64,000 bases of DNA from assembly GCF_009363695.1 (NCBI RefSeq), contig NZ_CP045403.1, forward strand, positions 228,001 through 292,000, given 5' to 3'. Position 1 is the first letter of the stretch; each line of letters opens with the position of its first letter. This DNA comes from Bacillus sp. THAF10 (GTDB taxonomy: Bacteria; Bacillota; Bacilli; Bacillales; Bacillaceae_I). The notes under the pieces are model-generated. The model ran no database searches. It was not told the DNA's origin and saw only the letters and a program-made list of their open reading frames with translations. Positions 36,393 through 45,409 of this stretch are shown one piece after another. The position numbers and the translations under genes are program-made.

Positions 36393-36548
36393 CTACCTTT
36401 CAATATCATCGACATTTGTTGCATTTTTTGACATATCTTCATCAAGCATGATGGAATCCTTTGGTATGGTAGCATCAAAGTATGGGGGATGTTGTTCGGA
36501 ATGCTTATTCTCTTCTTGGTTGTGAAATCCGTTTTTTTCCTTAGACAT
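36393..36548 (-). CDS. 51-residue hydrophilic small protein
   Basis: A short open frame preceded by AGGAGG 8 bases before ATG 36548. The product begins MSKEKNGFHNQEENKHSEQH and ends DEDMSKNATNVDDIER; it is highly polar, acidic toward the C-terminus, and lacks cysteine, tryptophan and any hydrophobic segment. This composition is like small sporulation or stress proteins of Bacillus. I do not recognise the family. The strong ribosome binding site and a plausible downstream hairpin favour a real gene. Confidence 0.55.
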   Translation of the reverse strand: MSKEKNGFHNQEENKHSEQHPPYFDATIPKDSIMLDEDMSKNATNVDDIER

Positions 36549-36830
36549 GGCCATCTCCTCCTATTTATTAGCTTTTCATTTTAACTTCACCATATCGTTT
36601 CTCTCTATGTAAAAAATATACCAACTTTCCAAAAGGGAGAAAGAACGAGCTTACCGTATGGATAATTGATGAAAGTACATAATAAATAAAGTAACCCCTC
36701 ATTTCGCTTTTTGTTGCCATATCCTAAATAAACGATTTTTTCAACAATTTTTGCTGTTAAAAAATAATGATTCTCTACTAAAATTTTCAAATTAAGTGTA
36801 AGAAAACGAATGGAGTTTGGAGGTTTTTGA

Positions 36831-37841
36831 GTGGATAGTTCAAATCGAATACCATTAGCATCTTCAGAATTAGCGAACTTGTGGATGACTTATCAAGACA
36901 AAACAATGATCATGAGATTTCTGGAATACTTCCTGGAACATGTTGAAAAAGAGGAAATACGAATGATTCTACAGTATTATTATGACCGTGCTACTGAAAG
37001 TGTAGAGTTTGTGACCAAGATTTTTCAACAAGAAGGCGCGGCTATTCCAATCGGTTTTACTGAAAAAGACGTTAATAAAGAGGCTCCAAAGTTATTTGAC
37101 TATATGTACGATGTGATGTATTTGCACATGATGTCTAAAATAGGAACGAATCTTTACGCTCTCTATTCGACCATGTCTTACAGGAAAGATATAAGAAAAT
37201 TTTTCAGACGTTTAACTGAGGAAGGACAAGAGGCGTATGACCAAGCCACACATGTTCTTTTAGAAGCAGGAGTTCTTTCACGTCCCCCTTATGTTTCGAT
37301 GCCAAAAGAAGTTAAATTTGTACATAATCAAAAATATTTAACTGGGTTGAATTGGTTAAGTAATGAAAGACCCTTAAATACAATTGAGATTTCTCTTATT
37401 CATCATTCCATTGAGACCAACCTTACGGGCATGCAATTAATGATTGGATTTGCTCAAGTAGCACAAGAAGATAAGGTACGAAAATATTTTGTTAAAGGAA
37501 TGGAATTATCAAAGAAAGTTGAAACAGCTTTAGGAGAATTTTTCCGTCAGGATTACATTGAGCCACCGGCTACTCATGCAGGTAAAGCTACAAATTCAAC
37601 TGTCGCTCCATTCTCTGATAAATTAATGATGTACAATACCAGCTTATTAAGTACATTTGGACTTGGAAGTAATGCAATTGGCGGTGCGTTTAGTCTACGA
37701 AGCGATTTACCTGCAAAAATGGCGCTCCTTGCAAAAGATATTTATGATTTTGCAAAACAAGGTGGGAGAATCATGGTCAAAAATGGTTGGATGGAAGAAC
37801 CACCATCTAGTGAGGATCGAGCTCAATTGACTAAAAGTTAA
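36831..37841 (+). CDS. DUF3231 family protein
   Basis: A 336-residue protein made of two similar helical halves (LANLWMTYQDKTMIMRFLEYFLEHVEKEEIRMIL and, near residue 185, LNTIEISLIHHSIETNLTGMQLMIGFAQVAQEDKVRKYF). This duplicated four-helix plan with conserved H/E positions is the DUF3231 family, a ferritin-like group common in Bacillus. No biochemical role is established. It starts at GTG 36831 after TTTGGAGG and is flanked by terminators. Confidence 0.85.
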   Translation: MDSSNRIPLASSELANLWMTYQDKTMIMRFLEYFLEHVEKEEIRMILQYYYDRATESVEFVTKIFQQEGAAIPIGFTEKDVNKEAPKLFDYMYDVMYLHMMSKIGTNLYALYSTMSYRKDIRKFFRRLTEEGQEAYDQATHVLLEAGVLSRPPYVSMPKEVKFVHNQKYLTGLNWLSNERPLNTIEISLIHHSIETNLTGMQLMIGFAQVAQEDKVRKYFVKGMELSKKVETALGEFFRQDYIEPPATHAGKATNSTVAPFSDKLMMYNTSLLSTFGLGSNAIGGAFSLRSDLPAKMALLAKDIYDFAKQGGRIMVKNGWMEEPPSSEDRAQLTKS

Positions 37842-37895
37842 GATAAGCTGAACCCAAAAGCTTTAAGCGATCAATTTTACAAACCACCTATATCT

Positions 37896-37934
37896 AAAAA
37901 GAGTATTGGAATATGATCATTTCGATACTCTTTT
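37896..37934 (+). terminator. terminator after DUF3231 gene
   Basis: AAAAAGAGTAT and ATACTCTTTT arms with partial pairing between them. Confidence 0.7.
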
Positions 37935-37940
37935 GCTTAC

Positions 37941-37978
37941 AAAAAAATTTTGTTGGTGTAATCAACAAGATTTTTTTA
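37941..37978. terminator. second hairpin terminator
   Basis: TTGTTG, 7-base loop, CAACAA, flanked by A7 and T7 runs. The remaining gap to 38115 shows no gene; a 13-codon frame after AAAGGA at 37999 is too short to support. Confidence 0.65.
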
Positions 37979-38115
37979 TTCAATTAAAGGACCTCATTAT
38001 GGAAGGAACAGGAAAATCAAATTTAATAGGCGCGTTATAAAATAAGGAGTAGATTGTAAGATTCCCCTTTATGCCTATGTATGGAGTGCGATACTGTACT
38101 CGTTCTTTTTTGTTT

Positions 38116-38144
38116 TTGAAACTAACTAAAATATGAGGTAATAT
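38116..38144 (+). promoter_or_regulatory. SigA promoter of ppaC
   Basis: TTGAAA, 17 bp, TAATAT, 54 bases before the ppaC start. Confidence 0.65.
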
Positions 38145-38197
38145 ACAAAGAGGAAGAGCTATCGTAGCTTAATATCTTTTTTACAAGGAGCGTTCTC

Positions 38198-39127
38198 ATG
38201 TCAAAAGTATTCGTTTTAGGACATAAAAATCCAGATACAGATTCCATTTGTTCTGCCATTGCGTATGCAGAGCTAAAAAAACAATTAGGTATGGATGCAG
38301 AGCCTGTTCGCCTTGGTGAGCTGAACGGGGAAACAGAATATGCCTTAAAGGAGTTTCATGCAGAAGTTCCACGCTTAGTTGAAACGGTGGCAAATGAAGT
38401 ACAAGAGGTAATTTTAGTTGACCACAATGAACGTCAGCAAAGCGTCCATGATATTGATCAAGTTCGTGTATTGGAAGTTATCGATCACCATCGTATCGCT
38501 AATTTCGAAACAAGTGACCCGTTATACTACCGTGCCGAGCCGGTGGGTTGCACGGCGACTATTCTAAACAAACTGTACAAAGAAAACGGCGTAGAGATCT
38601 CAAAAAGTGTTGCAGGATTAATGCTTTCTGCGATCATTTCTGACTCGTTGCTTTTCAAATCTCCAACTTGCACAGAACAAGATGTTCAAGCTGCAAAAGA
38701 GCTTGCTGAAATTGCAGGAGTTAATGCAGAGGAATACGGTTTGGCGATGCTAAAAGCTGGAGCGGACATTAGTGACAAAACAGTAGAACAGCTGATTTCT
38801 TTAGATGCGAAGGAATTCCAAATGGGTTCATACAAAGTAGAAATCGCTCAGGTGAATACGGTTGATACAAACGATGTTCTTGCTAAGCAAGCAGAGCTTG
38901 AAGGCGTGATTAAAGAGGTTGTTGCTAACAAGGACTTAGATTTATTCCTATTAGTGGTAACGGATATTCTTGAAAACGATTCTGTCGGTCTTGCACTGGG
39001 TTCTCAGGCGCCTGCAGTAGAAAAAGCATATAACGTTACTCTAGAGAACAATACTGTTTTACTTAAAGGTGTCGTTTCTCGTAAAAAACAAGTAGTCCCA
39101 GTGTTGACGGATGCTTTAACAAAATAA
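38198..39127 (+). CDS. ppaC: manganese-dependent inorganic pyrophosphatase
   Basis: A 309-residue family II pyrophosphatase, the same length as B. subtilis PpaC. DHH-family metal motifs are intact: [10 protein letters not shown] (residues 7-16), VDHNE near 76, VIDHHRI near 96 and [10 protein letters not shown] near 149; the C-terminal DHHA2 domain carries the SRKKQVVP motif. It hydrolyses PPi to phosphate with Mn2+ and drives biosynthetic reactions. The ribosome binding site is AAGGAG. Monocistronic. Confidence 0.97.
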   Translation: MSKVFVLGHKNPDTDSICSAIAYAELKKQLGMDAEPVRLGELNGETEYALKEFHAEVPRLVETVANEVQEVILVDHNERQQSVHDIDQVRVLEVIDHHRIANFETSDPLYYRAEPVGCTATILNKLYKENGVEISKSVAGLMLSAIISDSLLFKSPTCTEQDVQAAKELAEIAGVNAEEYGLAMLKAGADISDKTVEQLISLDAKEFQMGSYKVEIAQVNTVDTNDVLAKQAELEGVIKEVVANKDLDLFLLVVTDILENDSVGLALGSQAPAVEKAYNVTLENNTVLLKGVVSRKKQVVPVLTDALTK

Positions 39128-39137
39128 AAGACAACAG

Positions 39138-39177
39138 AAAAGCCGGAAGAAGGTTTATCCCTCTTCCGGCTTTTTTT
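39138..39177 (+). terminator. terminator of ppaC
   Basis: AAAAGCCGGAAGA and TCTTCCGGCTTTTTTT arms. Confidence 0.92.
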
Positions 39178-39240
39178 AAGTAAATTCATAGTAGTGACGT
39201 CTAGCTCCTATGCATCTGCCTGCGCATGTAGTTTTTGTTA

Positions 39241-39387
39241 CTACGGCTTTCTTCGGCCGATGAAAAGGTTATAGACTAAAGCAATTAGTGCTATTACAAG
39301 AACGATGTGAATGAGATTTCCTGCAATATCAAAGGAAAACCCAAGCAACCATAGAATTAAAAGTACGATAAAGATTGTCCATAACAT
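39241..39387 (-). CDS. lmo0937-family small membrane protein (downstream copy)
   Basis: A 48-residue protein, MLWTIFIVLLILWLLGFSFD followed by a second hydrophobic segment and the basic end GRRKP. The MLWT start, the WxLG turn and the LIHIVLVIAL helix fit the lmo0937-type membrane proteins, which are SigB-dependent in Listeria. GGAGG lies 10 bases before ATG 39387. It is a tandem duplicate of the gene at 39482-39628. Function is unknown. Confidence 0.82.
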   Translation of the reverse strand: MLWTIFIVLLILWLLGFSFDIAGNLIHIVLVIALIALVYNLFIGRRKP

Positions 39388-39481
39388 CGAAGTCTGCCTC
39401 CTAACTATACGACATGATAGCCTTATATTAGGTATGCCCTGATATGGTTTTACCTACTCATTCTAATATCTGGAACAGTGT

Positions 39482-39628
39482 CTATCCGACTCGTCTGCGG
39501 CCAAATAAATTAAAGATGATAGCAAGCAAAGCAAGGACTAGCAGAATGTGAATGAGACCTCCGCCAATTTCCATTGCAAAACCGAGTATCCATAAGACCA
39601 ATAGTACAACAAATATTGTCCAAAGCAT
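39482..39628 (-). CDS. lmo0937-family small membrane protein (upstream copy)
   Basis: A 48-residue protein, MLWTIFVVLLVLWILGFAME with a GGG turn, then LIHILLVLALLAIIF and the basic end GRRRVG. It has the same length as the copy at 39241-39387 and about two thirds identical residues. GGAGGAAGG precedes ATG 39628. A SigB-type promoter lies upstream on the same strand. Membrane location is clear; function is unknown. Confidence 0.85.
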   Translation of the reverse strand: MLWTIFVVLLVLWILGFAMEIGGGLIHILLVLALLAIIFNLFGRRRVG

Positions 39629-39688
39629 GTGTCCTTCCTCCTTCTATTTTTTTAATGGTATTTTTTTTCAACGTCTACACAGAAGGTA

Positions 39689-39714
39689 ATTCCCCTGTCA
39701 AAAGAAAAATAAAC
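39689..39714 (-). promoter_or_regulatory. SigB promoter of the lmo0937-like pair
   Basis: On the minus strand GTTTAT (39714-39709), 14 bp, GGGAAT (39694-39689), 61 bases before the start of the upstream copy. Confidence 0.65.
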
Positions 39715-39752
39715 AAGTTTTTTTTCGATTGGCTTTTCCTATCGTTTAATAC

Positions 39753-39777
39753 GTTTTAAAACCTGCCCAAGTGGAAT
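39753..39777 (+). promoter_or_regulatory. possible SigB promoter of the SDR gene
   Basis: GTTTTA, 13 bp, TGGAAT, 39 bases before the SDR start. Partial match to GTTTAA/GGGTAT. Confidence 0.45.
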
Positions 39778-39815
39778 GGTGTAACTATCAAATCTAACAA
39801 GGGAAGGTGTATAAA

Positions 39816-40691
39816 ATGGATGAATTATTTGCAAATCGCCAAAAAGATGGACAACCCGCTCAGGAACAAAGAAAACAACCAGGGGATGAACATCAAATGA
39901 TCCCTGAGCCAATTTATGATCACCCACATTATAAGGGCAGTGGAAAGCTACAAGGGAAAAATGCCATTATTACTGGTGGAGACAGCGGAATCGGCCGTGC
40001 AGTTGCGGTCGCTTATGCAAAAGAAGGCGCAAATGTGAGCATTGTTTATTTAGATGAACATGAAGATGCCAAGGAAACAAAAAACTTAGTCGAGAAATAT
40101 GGAGGAACCTGCCTACTTTACTCGGGTGATATTGGAGAGAAGAGCTTTTGTACGAATGTAGTGGAGGAAACGTCGAAGAAGCTTGGTGGAATTCATATAC
40201 TCGTGAATAATGCTGCCGAACAGCATGTTCAAGAAAAAATTGAAGACATTACCGAAGAGCAGTTATTACGTACGTTCAAGACGAATATTTTTTCCTATTT
40301 TTACTTTATTCAAGCAGCAATGCCCTATTTAGATAAAGGGAGCTCCATCATTAATACGGCATCCGTCGTTGCATATAAAGGAATGCCAGTATTAATGGAC
40401 TATTCAGCAACAAAGGGAGCAATTGTCGCTCTAACCAGGTCCTTATCTGAAAATATTGTCGATCGAGGTATTCGGGTGAATGGGGTGGCGCCAGGTCCAA
40501 TTTGGACACCGCTCATTCCAGCCTCGTTCCCTGGTGAAAATGTCGATGAGTTCGGCACAAACTCTCCGATGGGACGTCCTGGGCAACCAGCTGAGCTTGC
40601 ACCAGCCTATGTTTACCTCGCTTCAGAAGATTCCTCCTATGTGTCTGGTCAAATGATTCACATAAACGGAGGAACCATTGTGAATGGATAA
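39816..40691 (+). CDS. SDR-family oxidoreductase, general stress protein 39-like
   Basis: A 291-residue short-chain dehydrogenase/reductase. It has the polar N-terminal extension typical of the GS39/YhdF/YhxC group (PEPIYDHPHYKGSGKLQGK), the cofactor motif TGGDSGIGRAVAVAYAKEGA, NNAAEQ, the catalytic Ser in NTASVV and YSATKGA (Tyr-x-x-x-Lys). ATG 39816 is preferred over GTG 39807 because it lies 8 bases after AAGGGAAGG. The substrate is unknown. It is divergent from the lmo0937-like pair with a shared, probably SigB-driven, promoter region. Confidence 0.9.
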   Translation: MDELFANRQKDGQPAQEQRKQPGDEHQMIPEPIYDHPHYKGSGKLQGKNAIITGGDSGIGRAVAVAYAKEGANVSIVYLDEHEDAKETKNLVEKYGGTCLLYSGDIGEKSFCTNVVEETSKKLGGIHILVNNAAEQHVQEKIEDITEEQLLRTFKTNIFSYFYFIQAAMPYLDKGSSIINTASVVAYKGMPVLMDYSATKGAIVALTRSLSENIVDRGIRVNGVAPGPIWTPLIPASFPGENVDEFGTNSPMGRPGQPAELAPAYVYLASEDSSYVSGQMIHINGGTIVNG

Positions 40692-40731
40692 AAAAAGTGC
40701 CGGTTCATGAGATTGAATCGGCACTTTTTTT
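40690..40731. terminator. bidirectional terminator
   Basis: AAAAAAAGTGCCG and CGGCACTTTTTTT arms between convergent genes. Confidence 0.9.
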
Positions 40732-40732
40732 G

Positions 40733-41026
40733 TTACACATTCATTTCTTTCCACTCATTGGCTTTTTGTTCGGTTAATTTAAACATGTAACGGTAAAATC
40801 GAACGGTCAAAACGGCGAATAACGCGAGAGAGGCCAAAATACTGAAAAAGATAAAATAATGCAAGCCGCCTAAATAGGTAACCATGAGACTTCCTACTGC
40901 ATAACCAAGTGCAACGAAATAGAGCAAATTAATCTTCGGCAAAAGAAACTGCAAAAGAGTGAAAAGAGCAAAGATAATCGTTCCAATAATACTAAGCTGT
41001 ACAAAGGCAACAAAGAAAAAATCCAT
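40733..41026 (-). CDS. three-to-four-helix membrane protein of unknown function
   Basis: A 97-residue protein with hydrophobic segments at about residues 5-30, 33-52 and 55-77 and a polar tail (RYMFKLTEQKANEWKEMNV). The start is ATG 41026, with GGAGGA upstream. It has no cysteine. It converges on the SDR gene and shares its terminator. I do not recognise the family. Confidence 0.7.
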   Translation of the reverse strand: MDFFFVAFVQLSIIGTIIFALFTLLQFLLPKINLLYFVALGYAVGSLMVTYLGGLHYFIFFSILASLALFAVLTVRFYRYMFKLTEQKANEWKEMNV

Positions 41027-41245
41027 GGTATCCTCCTCCGTTTTTTCAAGATGCTTACATATTCTCTACGGAGTTTCAGTGTTCCTTTCCAAAAAAAGAA
41101 AACACAACTTATAGGCTAGGATAGTTAGAACTAAAGCCCTGACCGAAATAATAAAAGAGATCTCGTTTTAGCGAATTAGTCATAAGAAAAAAGGAATATC
41201 ACGAATATTGTAGAAATAGAAGGTATCATTAGAGAGAGGAAGTGG

Positions 41246-41575
41246 ATGATGGAGCGGGAAACCTATATATACGTATTGCGATTGCCAGAAAGACTGTATG
41301 ATCCAGAGAATTGGACAGTAGAAGAAAAGAACGTCGTCTCCCTGCACTTTTCCTACTTAAAGAAAAATGTGGAGAAGGGCAAGGTTATCCTAGCAGGAAG
41401 AACAGACCAAACCGATGAAACAGGCTTTGGCATTGTTATTTTTCTTGCGGACAACGAAGAGGATGCGGAGAAATTTATGTGCAACGATCCAGCGATCGCG
41501 AATGATGTTATGACAGGGGAGCTTTCAAGATACAGGCTCGCGCTATTGAATGATCAATATTCATTGGAAGTATAA
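41246..41575 (+). CDS. YciI-like domain protein
   Basis: A 109-residue protein of the ferredoxin-like YciI fold: YIYVLRLPERLY, VVSLHFSYLKKNVEKGKVILAGRT, GFGIVIFLADNEEDAEKFMCNDPAI and ELSRYRLAL. The histidine in LHFSYL and the aspartate in CNDPAI match the conserved pair proposed as active-site residues in the family. GAGAGAGGAAG lies upstream. The reaction is not known. Confidence 0.8.
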   Translation: MMERETYIYVLRLPERLYDPENWTVEEKNVVSLHFSYLKKNVEKGKVILAGRTDQTDETGFGIVIFLADNEEDAEKFMCNDPAIANDVMTGELSRYRLALLNDQYSLEV

Positions 41576-41609
41576 CGGTCAAGGGGATTGTACCTTGACC
41601 GATTTTTTT
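41576..41609 (+). terminator. terminator after YciI-like gene
   Basis: CGGTCAAGG, 8-base loop, CCTTGACCG, then ATTTTTTT. Confidence 0.9.
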
Positions 41610-41620
41610 GTGCTGCTGAA

Positions 41621-41840
41621 AACTGCTGGCTTTCCGTTTTGAAGGCAGGGCCGCCTCTAAACTTAGGTGAATGGGTAGCTTGAGCAGCGCGGTTTGGTGC
41701 TAAGAGTAGAAGTGATGCAATAACGGTAAAAAGTGATGCAATAACCTCCAAAAGTGATGCAATCATCACCCCCGGTCACCTCAACCACCTCAATCCACCC
41801 TTACACCCCTGCAAACTGCTGGCTTTCCGTTTCGAAGGCA
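41621..41840. repeat. intergenic array D between copies of the bioB 3' end
   Basis: A 27-bp direct repeat (AACTGCTGGC...GAAGGCA, one mismatch) occurs at 41621-41647 and 41814-41840; the second copy is the coding 3' end of bioB. Between them are three 21-bp units with AGTGATGCAA at 41711, 41732 and 41753. The left copy therefore duplicates codons ETESQQF of bioB outside the gene. Confidence 0.8.
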
Positions 41841-42811
41841 TTTTCTTCAATTTCAAACCCCAAATCCTTAATCATTTGGAAATCTTGGTTGGAGGCTTGC
41901 CCGCTAGTTGTCAAATAGTCCCCAACAAAGATGGAGTTTGCAATGTAAAGTCCCATCGTTTGTAAGGTGCGAAGATTGTATTCACGCCCACCCGAAATCC
42001 GAATTTCTTTTGTAGGGTTCACAAAGCGGAACATCGCTAAAATCTTCAAGCACTTTAATGGTGTTAAATCATCCATGCCCGCTAGCTTCGTTCCTTCAAT
42101 CGGATGCAGAAAGTTCACAGGGATGGAATCGGCATCAAGCTCTTTTAAGGAAAATGCCATTTCGACAACATCTTCAAGCGTTTCTCCCATCCCGCAAATG
42201 ACACCAGAGCAAGGAGAAATTCCAGCATCCTTTAAAATCTCAAGCGTCCGAACGCGATCATCGTAATCATGGGTAGTCGTAATGGCACTGTGGTGTCCTT
42301 TACTCGTATTTATATTGTGATTGAAGCGATCCACGCCAGCTTCCTTCAATAGCTTTGCTTGATCTTCATTCACTAAGCCTAGACAGGCACAAAGCTTGAT
42401 GTTCTCAATATCTTTTTTGATGTCCTGCACGGCTGCTACCACGGTATCTACATCACGATTGGTTGGCTTTCGTCCACTCATCACGATACAGTACGTACCA
42501 ATTTTATTTTTTTTCGCTTCCCTTGCTCCGTCCACAATCACTTTCTTGCTCACGAGTGGATAGCTGTCAATTTCTGTGTCGGCTTTCATGGATTGCGAGC
42601 AATACCCACAGTCTTCCGGGCAAAGTCCACTTTTTGCGTTAATAATGAGATTTAGTTTTACTTTTTTTCCATAGTAATGTTTGCGAATATCAAAAGCAGC
42701 TTGAACAAGCTCAAGTACTCGATCATCGTCTTCTTGTAAAATTTCCAGCGCTTCTGCAGGTGTAAGTTTATAGCCACCTACTACTTTTTCAGCAAGTTGT
42801 TTCCATGTCAA
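41801..42811 (-). CDS. bioB: biotin synthase
   Basis: A 336-residue radical-SAM enzyme that inserts sulfur into dethiobiotin. The [4Fe-4S] motif is C64-x3-C68-x2-C71 ([10 protein letters not shown]). Further family blocks are [18 protein letters not shown] and the [2Fe-2S] arginine region [12 protein letters not shown] 42811 is preferred because AGGAG lies 8 bases upstream; GTG 42820 overlaps that site. No other biotin genes are adjacent. A BirA operator precedes it, so biotin should repress it. Confidence 0.95.
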   Translation of the reverse strand: MTWKQLAEKVVGGYKLTPAEALEILQEDDDRVLELVQAAFDIRKHYYGKKVKLNLIINAKSGLCPEDCGYCSQSMKADTEIDSYPLVSKKVIVDGAREAKKNKIGTYCIVMSGRKPTNRDVDTVVAAVQDIKKDIENIKLCACLGLVNEDQAKLLKEAGVDRFNHNINTSKGHHSAITTTHDYDDRVRTLEILKDAGISPCSGVICGMGETLEDVVEMAFSLKELDADSIPVNFLHPIEGTKLAGMDDLTPLKCLKILAMFRFVNPTKEIRISGGREYNLRTLQTMGLYIANSIFVGDYLTTSGQASNQDFQMIKDLGFEIEENAFETESQQFAGV

Positions 42812-42832
42812 CGTAATCACTCCTAGTCATAA

Positions 42833-42863
42833 TTGTAAACCTTAATACTAGTAAAGTTTACAA
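42833..42863 (-). promoter_or_regulatory. BirA operator of bioB
   Basis: TTGTAAACC and AGTTTACAA arms separated by 13 bp match the 9-N-9 BirA box that controls biotin genes in Bacillus. Confidence 0.85.
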
Positions 42864-43073
42864 TTGCAACGCGACTCTGACAAGGAAAACCATGAAATAT
42901 AAGAGAAAATTGCAAATTATTTTGAAAGCGGTTATAATTATCCTTCCGGCAAAAAAATGAACAAACCTACGTTGCGTTGTACTTTGATAATGGAACCCAA
43001 GGATTTACCATGGATGGAGAAGCTCCGATTCATGGTTTTTTGCGTCTCCAAAAAGTAAGGGAGTGTGAAGAGT

Positions 43074-45380
43074 TTGGGAGAACGAAAGAAGAAACATCCT
43101 GACTTCGAGCAGGAGATAGAACGATTAACATTCACCAAAAAGTATATGGATATAGTAATCCAAGCAACTGAACTAGATGAGGAATCCTTCAAAGCGAGCT
43201 TTAAAGAAGCCTTAGATGGCATGGACTTCAAAGATAGCAGTTTCAGTTATATGAACATGCTCACCAATGCAAATCTACTCCAACGAACCACAGAAGAAAT
43301 TCGTAACCTCAAGAAAATCTATCATAAACCTTATTTTGCAAGAGTGGACTACAGACGAAAAGGAAAAGAGGAAAGTGAAATCCTCTATTTTGGAAAAGCG
43401 TCCTTGTTCGATCGAGAAACCCAAGACCCAATTATCGTTGACTGGCGTTCGCCTATTGCTAACCTCTATTATGATGGAAGGCTTGGTGAGGTGGAATACG
43501 AAGCAGAGGGAGAAACCTATGATGGGTACCTTTCTTTAAAACGCCAATACATCATAGAAGATGGAAAGCTTGAGGACATTAGGGATGTTGATTTAACAAC
43601 AACCGATGAATTACTCCAGGAATCCTTGTCTGGTAGCTCTAGCAATAGGTTGACAGACATTGTTTCCACGATTCAAGAGGAACAAAACAGGATTATCCGA
43701 GCAGATTTGAATAAACCGATTATTGTCCAAGGAGCGGCGGGGAGCGGAAAGACAACCATTGCCCTTCACCGAATTTCCTATTTTATCTACACCTATCAGG
43801 AGCAATTCCGTCCAGAGCAGCTCATGATTCTTGCGCCGAACAATCTCTTTATTGATTATATTTCTGAAGTGCTTCCGGAGCTTGGCGTGGACAGAATTTT
43901 GCAAACCACCTTCATAGACTTTGTGAAAAACTGCATTGGCAAAAAAATAAAGCTAGTGCCACCATCAGAGAAGCTAATGGGTTTCATCAATCATACATAT
44001 GACAATCCAGAAATGATTCAATGGCTTGCAGGCTTTAAAGGATCACTAGAATATAAAAAAATCATCGATCGTTATTTATCGGACATTTTAGAAACCCTTA
44101 TCCCACAAGAGGATTTTTATTTAACGTCAAAATTTAAGCTGTACACAGCAGAAAAAATCGATAATCTCATCCGCAACGAATATACCTACCTACCCTATTA
44201 TCGTAGGGTGGAAAAAGTGAAAAGTGTGCTCCAAAACTATGTGCGCACAGAAAAGAAAGTGTTGCTTGAAAAGGTGGCAAAATTCTACGATCATAAGCTC
44301 GATAAAGCCTTGTTTAATTCCAAGCTTGACCCGGCCAAACGAAAAAGCTATGTGACGAAAGCGATGGATAAAAAGGATGAAATGATAACGGAAATAAACC
44401 GCGAATCACGCACTGCTGTTAACGCCTTTATTCGCAAGCTTCCTAAGCACACCTTGTTTCATTATTTTAAGGAATTGGTCACAAACAAGGAGCTTTTCAG
44501 TAGCTATGCCAAAGAATTCCTGGATGAGTACCAGATTAAATATTTTATTGACTATCACACAACCCTACATCGAAAAAAGCAGTATGAACTGGAGGATTTA
44601 GCAGCGCTGTTATATTTGCAGCACCATTTATATGGCATTGATAAGGACTTGCGGGCTCGCAATGTGGTCATTGATGAAGCGCAGGATTACAGTTATTTTC
44701 AGCTGGCCGCATTAAAAAGTGCCCTTGAAACAGACATGTTCACGATTGTAGGCGATCTTGCTCAAGGTATTCATTCCTACCGAGGCATTCAGGATTGGAA
44801 CAAGGTTAGACAGGAAATCTTTCCACGTGCAGCCTATACAACCTTGCAAAAGAGCTATCGAACAACAGTAGAGATTATGGAAACGGCAAATGATGTGCTT
44901 AAGCTTCTCCCGTTTGAACTTCCAAAAGTGGAGCCTGTTGTACGGCACGGGGAAAAGCCCGTCTTTCATGAATGGGAAGCGTCAAAAAAGGAGATGGCAT
45001 TCCAGTTAAATAAGGAGATTGGGGAGCAGTATGCACTCGGTCGCAAAACGATTGCTATTATCGGAAAGACGGAGAATGAATGCAGAAAACTTGAGAAACT
45101 CATGAGGATGAACTCGGAGTGGAATGTGCAGCTGCTCGAGGAAAATCAAGAAATTAATCAAAAAGATGTGGTGATCGTTCATGCTCAGCTTGCCAAAGGG
45201 CTTGAGTTTGACGCCGTTATTTTGTGTTCATTAGAAGAAGAATACTCAAAAACGGAAATTGATGTGAAGCTATTGTATGTAGCAATGACGAGACCACTTC
45301 ATCACTTAAGCTTTTTTGGAGGAAGAAAAGAGGCCTTTCTGTTAGAGTGCGTTTCAGCAGAAAAGCTAGGAAAAGGGTGA
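43074..45380 (+). CDS. helD: RNA polymerase recycling helicase HelD
   Basis: A 768-residue superfamily 1 helicase-like ATPase (B. subtilis HelD is 774). It has an N-terminal coiled-coil arm, Walker A GAAGSGKTTIALHRI near residue 222, motif II VVIDEAQDYSYFQ, motif III VGDLAQGIHSYRG, motif IV QKSYRTT and C-terminal MTRPLHHL. HelD binds and releases stalled RNA polymerase. An in-frame stop at 43056 excludes upstream starts; TTG 43074 has AAGGGAG 10 bases before it, while GTG 43065 lies too close to that site. Confidence 0.93.
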   Translation: MGERKKKHPDFEQEIERLTFTKKYMDIVIQATELDEESFKASFKEALDGMDFKDSSFSYMNMLTNANLLQRTTEEIRNLKKIYHKPYFARVDYRRKGKEESEILYFGKASLFDRETQDPIIVDWRSPIANLYYDGRLGEVEYEAEGETYDGYLSLKRQYIIEDGKLEDIRDVDLTTTDELLQESLSGSSSNRLTDIVSTIQEEQNRIIRADLNKPIIVQGAAGSGKTTIALHRISYFIYTYQEQFRPEQLMILAPNNLFIDYISEVLPELGVDRILQTTFIDFVKNCIGKKIKLVPPSEKLMGFINHTYDNPEMIQWLAGFKGSLEYKKIIDRYLSDILETLIPQEDFYLTSKFKLYTAEKIDNLIRNEYTYLPYYRRVEKVKSVLQNYVRTEKKVLLEKVAKFYDHKLDKALFNSKLDPAKRKSYVTKAMDKKDEMITEINRESRTAVNAFIRKLPKHTLFHYFKELVTNKELFSSYAKEFLDEYQIKYFIDYHTTLHRKKQYELEDLAALLYLQHHLYGIDKDLRARNVVIDEAQDYSYFQLAALKSALETDMFTIVGDLAQGIHSYRGIQDWNKVRQEIFPRAAYTTLQKSYRTTVEIMETANDVLKLLPFELPKVEPVVRHGEKPVFHEWEASKKEMAFQLNKEIGEQYALGRKTIAIIGKTENECRKLEKLMRMNSEWNVQLLEENQEINQKDVVIVHAQLAKGLEFDAVILCSLEEEYSKTEIDVKLLYVAMTRPLHHLSFFGGRKEAFLLECVSAEKLGKG

Positions 45381-45409
45381 CAGGGCGTTAAGCTTTGTCA
45401 CTCTTTTTT
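45377..45409. terminator. terminator between helD and TVP38 gene
   Basis: GTGACA and TGTCAC arms with a 13-base loop, then TCTTTTTT. The helD stop lies inside it. Confidence 0.65.

Noticed and set aside
37996..38040. 13-codon frame MEGTGKSNLIGAL after AAAGGA
   Set aside because: Too short, no conservation evidence, and the P-loop-like string is probably chance.
41554..41769. Minus-strand frame ending in a bioB-like peptide
   Set aside because: Its similarity to BioB is the 27-bp duplication; the rest is repeat array.
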